A stretch of DNA of 64,000 bases from Calditrichota bacterium (GTDB lineage: Bacteria; Electryoneota; RPQS01), in assembly GCA_020637395.1 (NCBI GenBank), contig JACJWA010000001.1, positions 682,001-746,000 on the forward strand. The letters are read 5' to 3'. The first letter of the stretch is position 1. Every line of letters starts with the position of its first letter. Positions 16,885-26,391 of this stretch are shown in pieces. A program made the position numbers and the translations under genes. The notes under the pieces were generated by a model. That model did not search any database. It was not told where the DNA came from and saw only the letters and a list, made by a program, of their open reading frames with translations.

Positions 16885-19800
16885 GTTCGGATTTCGTTCA
16901 TCTGCATAATCACTCCGAGTTCAGTTTGCTGGACGGCGCCTGCAAAGTCAGCTCGCTCGTCCGCAGAACGGTTGATCTCGGAATGCCCGCCATTGCTCTG
17001 ACCGATCACGGGTCGCTGCATGGTGCGGTGGATTTCTATAACCTGGCAAGGTCCGCGGGAATCCAGCCGATTATCGGATGCGAACTCTACATTTGCAAAG
17101 ATCGCCACGACAAATCTCCCACACAAAAAAGCCGCAATGGTGACTATTCGAATCATTTGCTGCTCCTGGCGAAAGATGAGGTGGGGTACAAGAATCTCGT
17201 CAAACTTTCCTCCATCGGACACACCGAAGGATTCTACTACCGCCCGCGCATTGATCACGGCCTGCTCGAACAGCACAGAGAGGGACTGATCGCCACGTCC
17301 GGCTGCATGGCTTCCGAAGTTCCGTCGCTGCTGATGAATGGCGACGAAACGGGCGCGTGGGAGCGCGCGATGTGGTACAAGGAGCTCTTCGGCAATGACT
17401 ACTACGTTGAGGTCCAGCGCCATAATCTGTCCGAAGAACCCGCGCTGAACCGGCAGCTCGTCAAGCTTGCTCAGCGCCTCGGCAACAAACTGATTGCCAC
17501 GAACGACACGCACTACCTTGAGCGCGGACATCATGAAGCTCACGACTGCCTGCTCTGTATCGGCACGGGTAAGAATGTGTCCGACGTGGACCGCCTGAAG
17601 TTTGGCACCGAAGAGTTTTATCTCAAGTCTCCCGACGAGATGGCGCGACTCTTCGATGATCTTCCCGAAGCATTGCTCAATACGCGCGAAGTGGCCGAGA
17701 AGACCGCGATCAAGCTTGACTTTTCCACGCGCCATCTGCCTCGATTCCCTTTGCCGGAAAACGAGTCGAGCGAATCCGCTTACCTCGCGGGCCTTGCGCG
17801 CGCCGGATTGTCACGTCGCTATCCCACGGTAACACCTGTGCTCGAAGAACGCCTGAATTTCGAGCTTAACGTCATTGACCAGATGGGTTTCTCGGGCTAC
17901 TTCCTGATCGTTTCGGATTTTGTTCGCTATGCGCGCTCGATCAATGTCCCCGTCGGACCCGGACGCGGCTCGGCAGCGGGGTCGCTCGTTTGTTATGTGC
18001 TCGGTATCACCAGTCTCGATCCGATCAAGTTCGATCTCTATTTCGAGCGCTTCCTGAATCCCGAGCGCATTTCAATGCCCGATATTGATATTGATTTCCA
18101 TGACGCGGGCCGCGCACGGGTGATTGAGTATGTTCGCGAAAAATACGGAGCCGAATCCGTTGCGCAAATTATCACGTTTGGCCGCCTGAAAGCCAAAGCC
18201 GTCGTACGCGATGTCGGAAGAGTGCTCGGTATGAGCTATGCCGACGTGGACAAGCTCGCCAAGAAAATCCCCGACGGACCCGGAGCCAACTTGGGCTCCG
18301 CCACGGACGGAAATTCCGAACTTGCGCAAGTGCTCGCGGAGCGGGAAGACTACAGAAAAGTCTGGAGCATCGGTCAGACTCTCGAAGGCCTGTGCCGACA
18401 CGCCTCGACACACGCCGCCGGAGTCGTGATCACCCCCGGACCGCTCACCGACTTCGTGCCGCTCTTCCGGCAATCCGACAACACCTTCACCACACAATAT
18501 GACATGAATGTGGTGGAGAAAATCGGACTGCTCAAGATGGACTTCCTCGGTTTGCGCACTTTGAATGTCATCGAACACTGTCTCGGCTTGCTGAAACGGC
18601 GTGACGTCCATCTCGACCTCGATCAGCTTCATGAGTCGTTCGACGAAAAGACCTACGATCTGCTGGGCCGCGGTGACACGACGGGCGTCTTTCAGCTCGA
18701 ATCAAGCGGTATGCGCGAGTGGCTGACCAAACTCAAGCCCAACTCGATTGACGATATTGTCGCCATGGTCGCGCTCTATCGCCCCGGCCCCATGAATATG
18801 ATCGGCGACTACATTGACCGCAAGCACGGACGCGCCGACATCTCATATTTGCATCCCTCGCTTGAGCCGATTCTGAAGCAAACTTACGGTGTGATCGTCT
18901 ATCAGGAGCAGGTCCTGCGTATCGCACGCGACGTCGCGGGCTTCACGCTCGGCAAGGCCGACGTGCTCAGAAAAGCGATGGGCAAGAAGAAAAAGGAAGA
19001 GATGGAAAAGGTTCAGACCGAATTCATCTCAGGCTGCCTGTCGCACAGCGGATTGGACAAGAAGCTTGCCAATGAAATCTATGAACTAATTCGCAAGTTT
19101 TCCGAGTATGGTTTCGTCAAGGCGCACGCCGCCTGCTACGCCGTGCTTGCCTATCAGACTGCCTACTTGAAAGCGAACTTCCCCGCGGAATTCATGGCGT
19201 CTGAAATCGCTTCCTATCACGGCGAAACCAGACAGATGCCCAAGCTAATCAATGATGCGCGCCGCGCCGGAATCCAAATCCTGCCGCCGGACGTCAATCA
19301 TTCGGAGCGTAACTTCTCAGTCTTTGGCGGCGCAGTCCGCTGTGGTCTCGAGAACATCAAGAACATTGGGCAGGCTCCGATCGAGAGTATTCTTACTGCG
19401 CGTGAGAAAGACGGCCTGTTCCGTTCATTCTTCGACCTTGCCTCCCGTGTGGATGCGCGCGTCGTCAACCGCAAAGTACTTGAAAGTCTGATCGGTTCCG
19501 GTTCGCTCGACAACCTGCCCGGCAATCGCGCTGCGTTCTTCGCGTCCATCGAGTCGTTTCTCGCCTATTCCGCTGAAAAGGAACGTGAACGGGAATTTGG
19601 ACAATCCTCACTCTTCGGTGAAGTTTCTTCAGCCGGCGCGGCGATGGAACCCACCCTGCCGGAGGTCAATGATCAATCTTTCGAAGAGAAGATCGGCAGA
19701 GAAAAGGAGCTCCTTGGCTACTACGCGTCCGGACATCCGCTCGATCAAGAACGTGAAACCATCGAGCGCATTGTCACGCTCACCTTGGGCGATACCTCCG

Positions 19801-20318
19801 AAGCCGCCGATCAGGACAGCGTCAGACTCTGCGGCGTGATCACCGACATTCGCAGGCTCGTGACCCGCAAGGGCAAGCCCATGGCCACTCTGACCTTTGA
19901 AGATTTCTCAGGCAGCGGCGAAATTCTCGTTTTCACGGATGTGCTTGAAAGTTACATTCATCTGCTGCAGAAAGACGCGAAGGTCGTCATCGTCGCGCGA
20001 GTTTCCCGCCGCGACGAGGAGGAAGACCCCAAGTTCATCGCGGAAGAGTTCTACACGATTGACGAAGCAAAAGCTCGCTTCACAAAACGCTTGCTTCTGC
20101 ATATTGTGCCGCAGCCCAATCTCGAAATCACGCTGAATACGCTCGAAGATTTGTTTGCGCAGCACAACGGCGACGTGGAAATCCTGTTCAAAGTTGCTCG
20201 TGACGGTGAAGAACGCTTCATCCGGTCGCGGCGCTATCGCTTGAAAACCTCTCTCGATGTGTTGAATCAGGTGCGTGAAGTGGTTGGCGAACAAAACGTG
20301 GAGTGCCTGTGGACTTGA
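16881..20318 (+). CDS. dnaE: DNA polymerase III alpha subunit (DnaE type)
   Basis: Replicative polymerase of 1145 aa. The N-terminal PHP domain (FVHLHNHSEFSLLDGA, ALTDHGSLHG, IIGCELYI, ATSGCMASE, ATNDTHYLERGHHEAHD) keeps all the metal ligands I can check, as in polymerases with intrinsic 3'-5' proofreading. The catalytic aspartates are in SMPDIDIDF (about 400-405) and LLKMDFLGL (553), at the same positions as in E. coli. FGRLKAKAVVRDVGRV, YQEQVLRIARDVAGF and the helix-hairpin-helix and OB parts follow, the OB fold around VRLCGVITDIRRLVTRKGKPM. It starts at GTG 16881 inside the murA stop and overlaps rimO by 16 bp. Confidence 0.97.
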   Translation: MSSDFVHLHNHSEFSLLDGACKVSSLVRRTVDLGMPAIALTDHGSLHGAVDFYNLARSAGIQPIIGCELYICKDRHDKSPTQKSRNGDYSNHLLLLAKDEVGYKNLVKLSSIGHTEGFYYRPRIDHGLLEQHREGLIATSGCMASEVPSLLMNGDETGAWERAMWYKELFGNDYYVEVQRHNLSEEPALNRQLVKLAQRLGNKLIATNDTHYLERGHHEAHDCLLCIGTGKNVSDVDRLKFGTEEFYLKSPDEMARLFDDLPEALLNTREVAEKTAIKLDFSTRHLPRFPLPENESSESAYLAGLARAGLSRRYPTVTPVLEERLNFELNVIDQMGFSGYFLIVSDFVRYARSINVPVGPGRGSAAGSLVCYVLGITSLDPIKFDLYFERFLNPERISMPDIDIDFHDAGRARVIEYVREKYGAESVAQIITFGRLKAKAVVRDVGRVLGMSYADVDKLAKKIPDGPGANLGSATDGNSELAQVLAEREDYRKVWSIGQTLEGLCRHASTHAAGVVITPGPLTDFVPLFRQSDNTFTTQYDMNVVEKIGLLKMDFLGLRTLNVIEHCLGLLKRRDVHLDLDQLHESFDEKTYDLLGRGDTTGVFQLESSGMREWLTKLKPNSIDDIVAMVALYRPGPMNMIGDYIDRKHGRADISYLHPSLEPILKQTYGVIVYQEQVLRIARDVAGFTLGKADVLRKAMGKKKKEEMEKVQTEFISGCLSHSGLDKKLANEIYELIRKFSEYGFVKAHAACYAVLAYQTAYLKANFPAEFMASEIASYHGETRQMPKLINDARRAGIQILPPDVNHSERNFSVFGGAVRCGLENIKNIGQAPIESILTAREKDGLFRSFFDLASRVDARVVNRKVLESLIGSGSLDNLPGNRAAFFASIESFLAYSAEKEREREFGQSSLFGEVSSAGAAMEPTLPEVNDQSFEEKIGREKELLGYYASGHPLDQERETIERIVTLTLGDTSEAADQDSVRLCGVITDIRRLVTRKGKPMATLTFEDFSGSGEILVFTDVLESYIHLLQKDAKVVIVARVSRRDEEEDPKFIAEEFYTIDEAKARFTKRLLLHIVPQPNLEITLNTLEDLFAQHNGDVEILFKVARDGEERFIRSRRYRLKTSLDVLNQVREVVGEQNVECLWT

Positions 20319-21694
20319 AACGCCATTGCGCCTCTGACTTGCGCCCGCCGCGAGTCCTGATTCATACGCTCGGCTGCGCGAAGAACTCCGTGGACAGCGA
20401 TACGCTCTCCGGACTGCTAAAGCAGAACGGTTTCGAGTTGGTCACGCGCGAAAGCCGCGCCGACGTGATCGTCGTTAACACCTGCGGCTTCATTGACGAC
20501 GCGAAAGTAGAATCCATTCAGGTTATGCTTGAAGCGGTGCGTTGGAAACAGGCCGCCAACAAACGCCGCGTCTTTGCCATGGGCTGTCTGACCCAACGCG
20601 ACGGCGCGGAGATTCAACAAGAGTTGCCCGAGCTGGATGGTATCTTCGGAATCGGAGAGTGGAGCGCCATGCTCTCCGCACTCGGTGCCAACCCTCTGAG
20701 CGTCTCGGGCTCCGACAAGTGCACGATGTTCAGCGGCAAAGCAGGACCCGGCTCCGCCTATCTCAGAATCTCCGACGGCTGTTCGCACGCCTGCGCGTTT
20801 TGCGCCATTCCGCAAATGCGCGGCCTCTATCGCAGTGAACCGCTTGAGAAACTGGTCGCTGAAGCCAAGCTCCTCGCACGCACCGGAGTCAAAGAGCTGC
20901 TCATCATCGGCCAGGAGACTACAAGCTACGGAGTGGACACTTACCGCAAGCGCATGCTAGTGGAACTCTGTCAGCAGCTGGCCGACATCGAAGGCATCGA
21001 ATGGCTGCGCATTCTCTATGCGCATCCGCCCTCCGCGCCGCCGCACTTTCTTTCAGAACTCGCCCGCGTGCCGAAACTTGTTCCTTATCTCGATTTTCCC
21101 ATCGAGCACGCATCCGCGAACATGCTGAAGCGCATGAATCGCAAAACGTCCGCCGCCAAAATGAAAGATTCCATTCTTGCGTTTCGGGATGGCCGCGAAG
21201 ATGTTTGCGTTCGCACGACCGTGCTGGTCGGTTTTCCCGGCGAAACCGATCAAGACTTCGATGAACTGTATCGTTTCATGGAAGATGTGCGCTTCGAACG
21301 CGCCGGTGTGTTCACCTATTCTCCGCAATCCGGTACGCGCGGGGCCGAGCTTTCGGATCCCGTCGAAGAAGGCGTTGCGCTCGACCGCCTCGACCGACTG
21401 ATGAAACTGCAAAAGCAACTCTGTCTGGAGAGACACAAGTCCCAGATCGGCTCGACCATGCGCGTGCTGATTGACCGCAACGCCCGCGATGCTTCCTGGG
21501 GACGCAGCACGTGGGACGCGCCGGATATTGATGCGCGTGTCCGAGTGCGCGGCACGCTGACTCCGGGACTGCTCCACGACGTGACGATTTCAGGTGCGGC
21601 GGCCTACCAACTGGATGCCGTTCCCATTTACGATGACTCGATCAAGCGGGGTGAATCATGTGGAAACTTTGCACTGCCGGTCTTATCGCGCTGA
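20303..21694 (+). CDS. rimO: Ribosomal protein uS12 methylthiotransferase RimO
   Basis: Radical-SAM enzyme that methylthiolates an aspartate of ribosomal protein S12. The 463 aa product has the N-terminal UPF0004 domain (VLIHTLGCAKNSVDSDTL, VVNTCGFIDDAKVESI, FAMGCLTQR; three cysteines for the auxiliary cluster), the radical-SAM motif RISDGCSHACAFCAIPQMRG (CxxxCxxC), IIGQETTSYGVD and a C-terminal TRAM domain. KNSVDSD and the SH-A-FC motif favour RimO over MiaB. It starts at GTG 20303, overlapping dnaE by 16 bp, and its end overlaps the next gene by 37 bp. Confidence 0.94.
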   Translation: MPVDLKRHCASDLRPPRVLIHTLGCAKNSVDSDTLSGLLKQNGFELVTRESRADVIVVNTCGFIDDAKVESIQVMLEAVRWKQAANKRRVFAMGCLTQRDGAEIQQELPELDGIFGIGEWSAMLSALGANPLSVSGSDKCTMFSGKAGPGSAYLRISDGCSHACAFCAIPQMRGLYRSEPLEKLVAEAKLLARTGVKELLIIGQETTSYGVDTYRKRMLVELCQQLADIEGIEWLRILYAHPPSAPPHFLSELARVPKLVPYLDFPIEHASANMLKRMNRKTSAAKMKDSILAFRDGREDVCVRTTVLVGFPGETDQDFDELYRFMEDVRFERAGVFTYSPQSGTRGAELSDPVEEGVALDRLDRLMKLQKQLCLERHKSQIGSTMRVLIDRNARDASWGRSTWDAPDIDARVRVRGTLTPGLLHDVTISGAAAYQLDAVPIYDDSIKRGESCGNFALPVLSR

Positions 21695-22896
21695 TCTTCA
21701 GCTCCGCTGCCTTGGCCCAAGCACCGCGCGACGATTCGCCCGAGTTCCGTGGCTTTCGCTGTCAGGCAGGTCAACGTCTGTCGTCCAAACAGGACAGCGC
21801 ACTGATCTATATTGCGTTGTCCGTCCCCTATGACAATCTGACTTTTGTTCGCGCAGAGTCCGGCGGTTTCAGAGCGTCCATTGAAGCCACCTTTCTCGTC
21901 TTCAACAAAGAGGGTGGATTGTCCGCTGAACGTACTGTGGACATGGACGTCCACACGGCGTCCTTCAAGGAAACCAACAGCCGAACCATCAACGCGATTC
22001 GCACCGAAGAGTTCTATGTCACGGCCGGAGACTATGACCTGTCTGTAATCATCACCGACAAAGAGTCCAAACGCAAACGCCGTTGGACCGGTGAGATTTC
22101 TCCGTCCGTCATGGACGCTCTGCTATCCGTTTCCGATCTCTACTGGATGGACGAGGACACCCTTAACCAAGATTTCGGCATGCCCCGTGTCATCGAGAAT
22201 TTCTCTGTCCGCGACGACTCTGCGCTCGCCGGACTTGATCTGATCTCGTCAGCACAGGTGCCACTCGACATCACCTGGAAGATCATCGCGGAAGATGGAG
22301 ACGCTGTTTTTTCCCTCAATCAGCAGCTCGTCCCAACATCTACCGTGCAGCATCTCGACTATGTGGTGCACATGAAAGACCTGCCGGTTCAAAAATACAA
22401 ACTGACCTTTGAAGCGCTCGGCAGCGGGCGTCGCGAGTTTCGTGAGCTTCCGTTCACCGTGAACATCCCCGGAGTGCCGCCATCCATCACGGATCTCGGC
22501 TTGGCAATTCGACAGGTCAAGTATATCGCCAGCACCGAAGAAAATCGCCGCCTGCGAAGCGCAAGCATTTCCGATCGCGAAGCACTCTTTCGCGAATTCT
22601 GGAAACGGCGCGATCCCAGCCCGGATACGCCGCAAAACGAATTGATGGACGAGTACTACTTCCGCGTCGAATACTCCAACGAACGATTCTCGACTCATCG
22701 CCCAGGCTGGGAAACGGACAGAGGGCGCATCTTCATCCTCTACGGGGAGCCCACCGACATCGAGCGCCATCCCTTTGAGTCCGGTTCGCGGCCCTATGAG
22801 ATCTGGTACTACCACAATCTGAACCGAAAGTTCGTGTTTGTGGATCACACCGGCTTCGGCGACTACTCGCTCGCCGGACCGCAGTGGGGCTATTGA
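21658..22896 (+). CDS. Exported GWxTD-domain protein
   Basis: A 412 aa secreted protein with signal peptide MWKLCTAGLIALIFSSAALA. Residues near 345-405 hold the GWxTD domain: HRPGWETDRGRIFILYGEP, followed by YEIWYYHNLNRKFVFVD and GFGDYSL. This domain is known from FCB and Acidobacteria-type bacteria, and its function is not established. The middle part is beta-rich and resembles an extracellular adhesin or Ig-like region. It starts at ATG 21658, inside the end of rimO (37-bp overlap). Confidence 0.82.
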   Translation: MWKLCTAGLIALIFSSAALAQAPRDDSPEFRGFRCQAGQRLSSKQDSALIYIALSVPYDNLTFVRAESGGFRASIEATFLVFNKEGGLSAERTVDMDVHTASFKETNSRTINAIRTEEFYVTAGDYDLSVIITDKESKRKRRWTGEISPSVMDALLSVSDLYWMDEDTLNQDFGMPRVIENFSVRDDSALAGLDLISSAQVPLDITWKIIAEDGDAVFSLNQQLVPTSTVQHLDYVVHMKDLPVQKYKLTFEALGSGRREFRELPFTVNIPGVPPSITDLGLAIRQVKYIASTEENRRLRSASISDREALFREFWKRRDPSPDTPQNELMDEYYFRVEYSNERFSTHRPGWETDRGRIFILYGEPTDIERHPFESGSRPYEIWYYHNLNRKFVFVDHTGFGDYSLAGPQWGY

Positions 22897-22903
22897 GTCG
22901 GTG

Positions 22904-23845
22904 ATGCTTAAACGTCCGCTTCTACCCGGAGGAACCATCGGAATTTGCGCTCCGGCAGGTCCTGTCAAACGGGAAAAACTCGAAGCGGCTATTCTACGCA
23001 TCGAACAGCGCGGCTATCGCGTCGTCTTGAGCCCGAGTGTCTTCTCAAGATTGGAGTTCCTGTCGGCGAATGATGTCACTCGACTTCGCGAGCTTGAGGA
23101 GATGTTTCAGCACGACAAGTGCGACGCCGTCTTTGCCGCACGAGGCGGAGTCGGAACCTCGCGCTTGCTCGCGCGCTCCGACTTCTCGGCAATAGCAACC
23201 AGTGCGACTCCCTTTCTTGGGTTCTCCGATACCACGGCCTTGCAGTTTGCCCTCTGGAAGCAGCACAAGTGCGTCACCTTCTCAGGTCCGCTCGCGGTCG
23301 AGTTTGATGGTACGCTCACGGAAGCGACGGAGTCCTTCTGTTTCGAGTGCCTCGCCGGAAAGCTTCCTGAGAATTGGCTGTTGGACTTCTCGTCTGCAAA
23401 CTGGGAAGTTATCCGAAGTGGTGCGCGTGAGATTGTCGCGCCGTTGCTGCCTGGAAATCTGACCATGATCACCACGCTTCTGGGCACGCCCTTTCTGCCG
23501 GATCTGCGCGGATGCATTCTCGCGATTGAAGATATTGCCGAGCCGCCCTACCGTGTGGATCGGTTGCTCTTTCATCTAAAGAACGCTGGCGCGTTTGAGC
23601 ACCTTGCGGCGCTCCTGATCGGAGATTTCGGCTGGCCCCCCGAGGATATTGAGAGTCGCGAGTTGCTGCTTGAGTCCGTCCGCGCGGTGACGGAGAACAC
23701 GACCTATCCCGTGCTTGCTGGTTTGCCCTATGGCCACGGACCTGAACGCCTCACACTTCCGGTGGGCGCACCAGTGCGCCTGAGCATTCTGGAGAGTTCC
23801 GTGCGACTGGGTTCGGCGCTTTCACCGTTTGAGTCTGCGGTATGA
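22904..23845 (+). CDS. ldcA: LD-carboxypeptidase (muramoyltetrapeptide carboxypeptidase, S66)
   Basis: Releases D-Ala from murein tetrapeptides during cell-wall recycling. From ATG 22904 the product is 313 aa. Catalytic features of family S66 are visible: the nucleophile in FLGFSDTTAL (GFSD instead of the common GYSD), AARGGVGTSRLL, the Glu in ILAIEDIAEPPYRVDR, and the His in AGLPYGHGPERLTLPVG. The open frame extends upstream, but that part reads the GWxTD gene in another frame. It overlaps purN by 4 bp. Confidence 0.92.
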   Translation: MLKRPLLPGGTIGICAPAGPVKREKLEAAILRIEQRGYRVVLSPSVFSRLEFLSANDVTRLRELEEMFQHDKCDAVFAARGGVGTSRLLARSDFSAIATSATPFLGFSDTTALQFALWKQHKCVTFSGPLAVEFDGTLTEATESFCFECLAGKLPENWLLDFSSANWEVIRSGAREIVAPLLPGNLTMITTLLGTPFLPDLRGCILAIEDIAEPPYRVDRLLFHLKNAGAFEHLAALLIGDFGWPPEDIESRELLLESVRAVTENTTYPVLAGLPYGHGPERLTLPVGAPVRLSILESSVRLGSALSPFESAV

Positions 23846-24465
23846 GTCTCCGTCTTGCTTTTCTCGCGTCCGGCAACGGCTCGACCTTTCAGCATCTCGT
23901 TGAAACGATTCAGCTCGAAAAGCTACCCGCGCATGCTGAACTCCTGATCTGTTCCCGACCGGATGCCTTTGCCGTTGAGCGCGCAAAAACGCTGGGAATT
24001 CGCTCGGAGATTGTTTCTCGCAAAGACTTCGACTCGCTGGAGGATCATGCCGCAGCACTGCTTCACGCCCTGCGTGAGTCGCGTTGCGACGTCATCTTCC
24101 TGGCGGGCTATCTTGAGTTCGTGCCGACGCAGGTGGTCGAGGAATTCCGCGACCGAATCGTCAATATTCATCCGGCGCTCCTTCCCGCGTTCGGAGGAAA
24201 AGGCATGTACGGCCATCGCGTGCATGAAGCCGTCATCGCCTATGGCGCGCGAGTGTCCGGTGCCACCGTACACTTTGTGGATGAACACTATGATCACGGA
24301 CCGATTATCGCACAACAAGCCGTCGCGGTCCGACCGGATGATACACCGGACTCTCTTGCGCAACGTATCCAAACCATCGAAAAGAACCTCTACGCGGGCG
24401 TGCTGCGGCTTATTTGCAAAGAAAAGTTGAAAGTGTCCGGCCGCAAAGTCACGTTTTTGCCCTAA
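23842..24465 (+). CDS. purN: Phosphoribosylglycinamide formyltransferase
   Basis: Third step of purine synthesis: formylates GAR with 10-formyl-THF. The 207 aa protein has LAFLASGNGSTFQHLVE (phosphate binding), LAGYLEF, IVNIHPALLPAFGGKGMYG with catalytic Asn and His, and GATVHFVDEHYDHGPII with the catalytic Asp. Start ATG 23842 overlaps ldcA by 4 bp. purH follows after 5 bp, so the two purine genes are paired. Confidence 0.96.
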   Translation: MSLRLAFLASGNGSTFQHLVETIQLEKLPAHAELLICSRPDAFAVERAKTLGIRSEIVSRKDFDSLEDHAAALLHALRESRCDVIFLAGYLEFVPTQVVEEFRDRIVNIHPALLPAFGGKGMYGHRVHEAVIAYGARVSGATVHFVDEHYDHGPIIAQQAVAVRPDDTPDSLAQRIQTIEKNLYAGVLRLICKEKLKVSGRKVTFLP

Positions 24466-24470
24466 CTCAC

Positions 24471-26009
24471 ATGATTCCTATTCGCCGCGCTCTGCTCTCC
24501 GTAAGCGACAAAACTGATCTGCTTGTCCTCGCTCACGCACTCCACGAATTCGGTGTGGAACTGATTGCCTCAGGAGGTACCGCTCGAGCTCTTGCAGAGG
24601 CTGGGTTGCCGGTTACTCCCGTCGAAACCTTCACCGGGCATCCGGAAGCCATGGAAGGCAGAATCAAAACTCTGCATCCGCGAATTCACGGCGGACTGCT
24701 TGCCCGCCGCGATCATGACGGAGACGTGCAGGACATGCTGCGCTTCAACCTGCTGCCAATTGATCTTCTGGTCGTCAATTTTTATCCCTTTGGCGCCGCT
24801 CTGGCTCAAGACAAATCGCCCGAGGAAATCAACGAGCAGATTGACGTCGGCGGACCGTCCATGGTGCGCGCGGCGGTCAAAAACCGCAATCATGTCGTCG
24901 TGCTGACCAGCCACTGTCAGTATTCGGAATTCCTCGCCGAACTCCGCCACAACAAAGGAAGCGTGTCGCCCGACGTCTCCGATCGTTTCGGACGGCAGGC
25001 ATTCATGGAGCTTGTTGCTTACGATTCCGGGATCGCAAATTGGCTCAACCCGGACGAGTTCCGGGGACTTGCATTGCGAAAGATGCGCTCGCTCAGGTAC
25101 GGCGAAAATCCGCATCAAGAGGCCGCGCTCTATTCGGAGTTCCATCTGCCCATGGAAGGACTGGTCGCGGCGGACAAGCTCTCCGGAAAGCAACTCTCAT
25201 ACAACAATCTGCTGGATGCGGACGGCGCACTGAGTCTGCTGGGTGAGTTTACGGATTGCGCGTGCGTCATCATCAAACATGTCACGCCTTGCGGAGTGGG
25301 AATCGGATCTTCCCCTTCCGAAGCGATTGAAATCGCTCTCTTGACGGATCCCCTCTCGGCGTTCGGTGGAATTGTTGCGCTCAATCGCCCGTTGGATGAG
25401 CTTGCCGCGACGCGCCTGTCCGACATATTTCTGGAGATCATTCTCGCACCCGAGTTTACTTCGGAGGCGCGAAAAGTTCTCGCAAAAAAGAAATCCCTCA
25501 GACTCATCACGTTCGATCAGGACGCGCTCCTGGCTCGCAAGTCTGTTACTGAGATCCGTCCCGTCTGGGGAGGATATCTGATGCAGGACCGCGACCACGG
25601 CTTCCCGGAGTGGAATGACTATCAAGTTGTCACCAATCGCGAACCGTCGCCCGATGAATTTGCTGCGCTTAAGCTCGGTTGGGTCGTCGCCAAACACGTG
25701 CGCTCAAATGCGATCGTCTTCGCCAACAAATCAGGAACACTCGGCGTCGGCGCCGGACAGATGTCCCGCGTGGATTCCACGCGCTTCGCCATGCTGAAAG
25801 CGGAAGCAGCGGGCCTTTCGTTGAATGGCTCCATCTGTGCGTCAGACGCTTTCTTCCCCTTCCGCGACGGACTTGACTTGATCGCCCGCGCAGGCGCCAC
25901 CGCCGTCGTGCAGCCCGGAGGATCCGTGCGCGATGACGAAGTGATCTCCGCGGCCAATGAACACAACATCGCCATGATCTTCACGGGTCGAAGGCATTTC
26001 AAACATTGA
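24471..26009 (+). CDS. purH: Bifunctional AICAR formyltransferase/IMP cyclohydrolase
   Basis: Catalyses the last two steps of IMP synthesis. The 512 aa product from ATG 24471 has the N-terminal cyclohydrolase domain (RRALLSVSDKTDLLVLA, IASGGTARALAEAG, MEGRIKTLHPRIHGGLLARR, LVVNFYPF, VDVGGPSMVRAAVKN) and the C-terminal formyltransferase domain (RYGENPHQEAALY, CVIIKHVTPCGVG, KHVRSNAIVFA, ASDAFFPFRDGLD, VQPGGSVRDDEVI). No Shine-Dalgarno is visible: the start follows CTAACTCAC. Confidence 0.97.
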   Translation: MIPIRRALLSVSDKTDLLVLAHALHEFGVELIASGGTARALAEAGLPVTPVETFTGHPEAMEGRIKTLHPRIHGGLLARRDHDGDVQDMLRFNLLPIDLLVVNFYPFGAALAQDKSPEEINEQIDVGGPSMVRAAVKNRNHVVVLTSHCQYSEFLAELRHNKGSVSPDVSDRFGRQAFMELVAYDSGIANWLNPDEFRGLALRKMRSLRYGENPHQEAALYSEFHLPMEGLVAADKLSGKQLSYNNLLDADGALSLLGEFTDCACVIIKHVTPCGVGIGSSPSEAIEIALLTDPLSAFGGIVALNRPLDELAATRLSDIFLEIILAPEFTSEARKVLAKKKSLRLITFDQDALLARKSVTEIRPVWGGYLMQDRDHGFPEWNDYQVVTNREPSPDEFAALKLGWVVAKHVRSNAIVFANKSGTLGVGAGQMSRVDSTRFAMLKAEAAGLSLNGSICASDAFFPFRDGLDLIARAGATAVVQPGGSVRDDEVISAANEHNIAMIFTGRRHFKH

Positions 26010-26019
26010 GTAACATCCC

Positions 26020-26361
26020 ATGAGCAGCTGGCCCAAGAACCTCAAACAACCCCTGTACGTCCGCCCCTCGTCCCGCGTGCGATACATGGGCAAGAACTAC
26101 ATCGTTAAGCGCGATGTCAGCGGCGCAATCTATTCCATCGTCGGACGCATGACCCGCAAATTGCCGTCATTGCAGGAAGCCATCGCCGCCGCGACCAACC
26201 AAAAATTGATCTGCCAGTGGGGGGCCTATTACTCCATCTACGTCGGCGTGGATTCGGAAGAACAGCCGTTGATTCTGGACTACCTCTGGACAGAAGAGAA
26301 AAAACGCGGCATCAAACCGCCCGATGTCACCCAAGGTATCGTTTTGTCCGACGAAGATTAG
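26020..26361 (+). CDS. Small hypothetical protein
   Basis: A 113 aa protein I do not recognise. It has no signal peptide or membrane segment. The first half is basic and beta-like (LYVRPSSRVRYMGKNYIVKRD), the middle has a short helix (SLQEAIAAATNQKL), and the end is acidic. It fills the 10-bp-spaced slot after purH, 30 bp before mreB, and shares codon use with its neighbours, so it is probably real. Its position does not reveal a function. Confidence 0.7.
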   Translation: MSSWPKNLKQPLYVRPSSRVRYMGKNYIVKRDVSGAIYSIVGRMTRKLPSLQEAIAAATNQKLICQWGAYYSIYVGVDSEEQPLILDYLWTEEKKRGIKPPDVTQGIVLSDED

Positions 26362-26391
26362 GTCTTCGTCTTCGCCCTAACTCCTGAGCAC

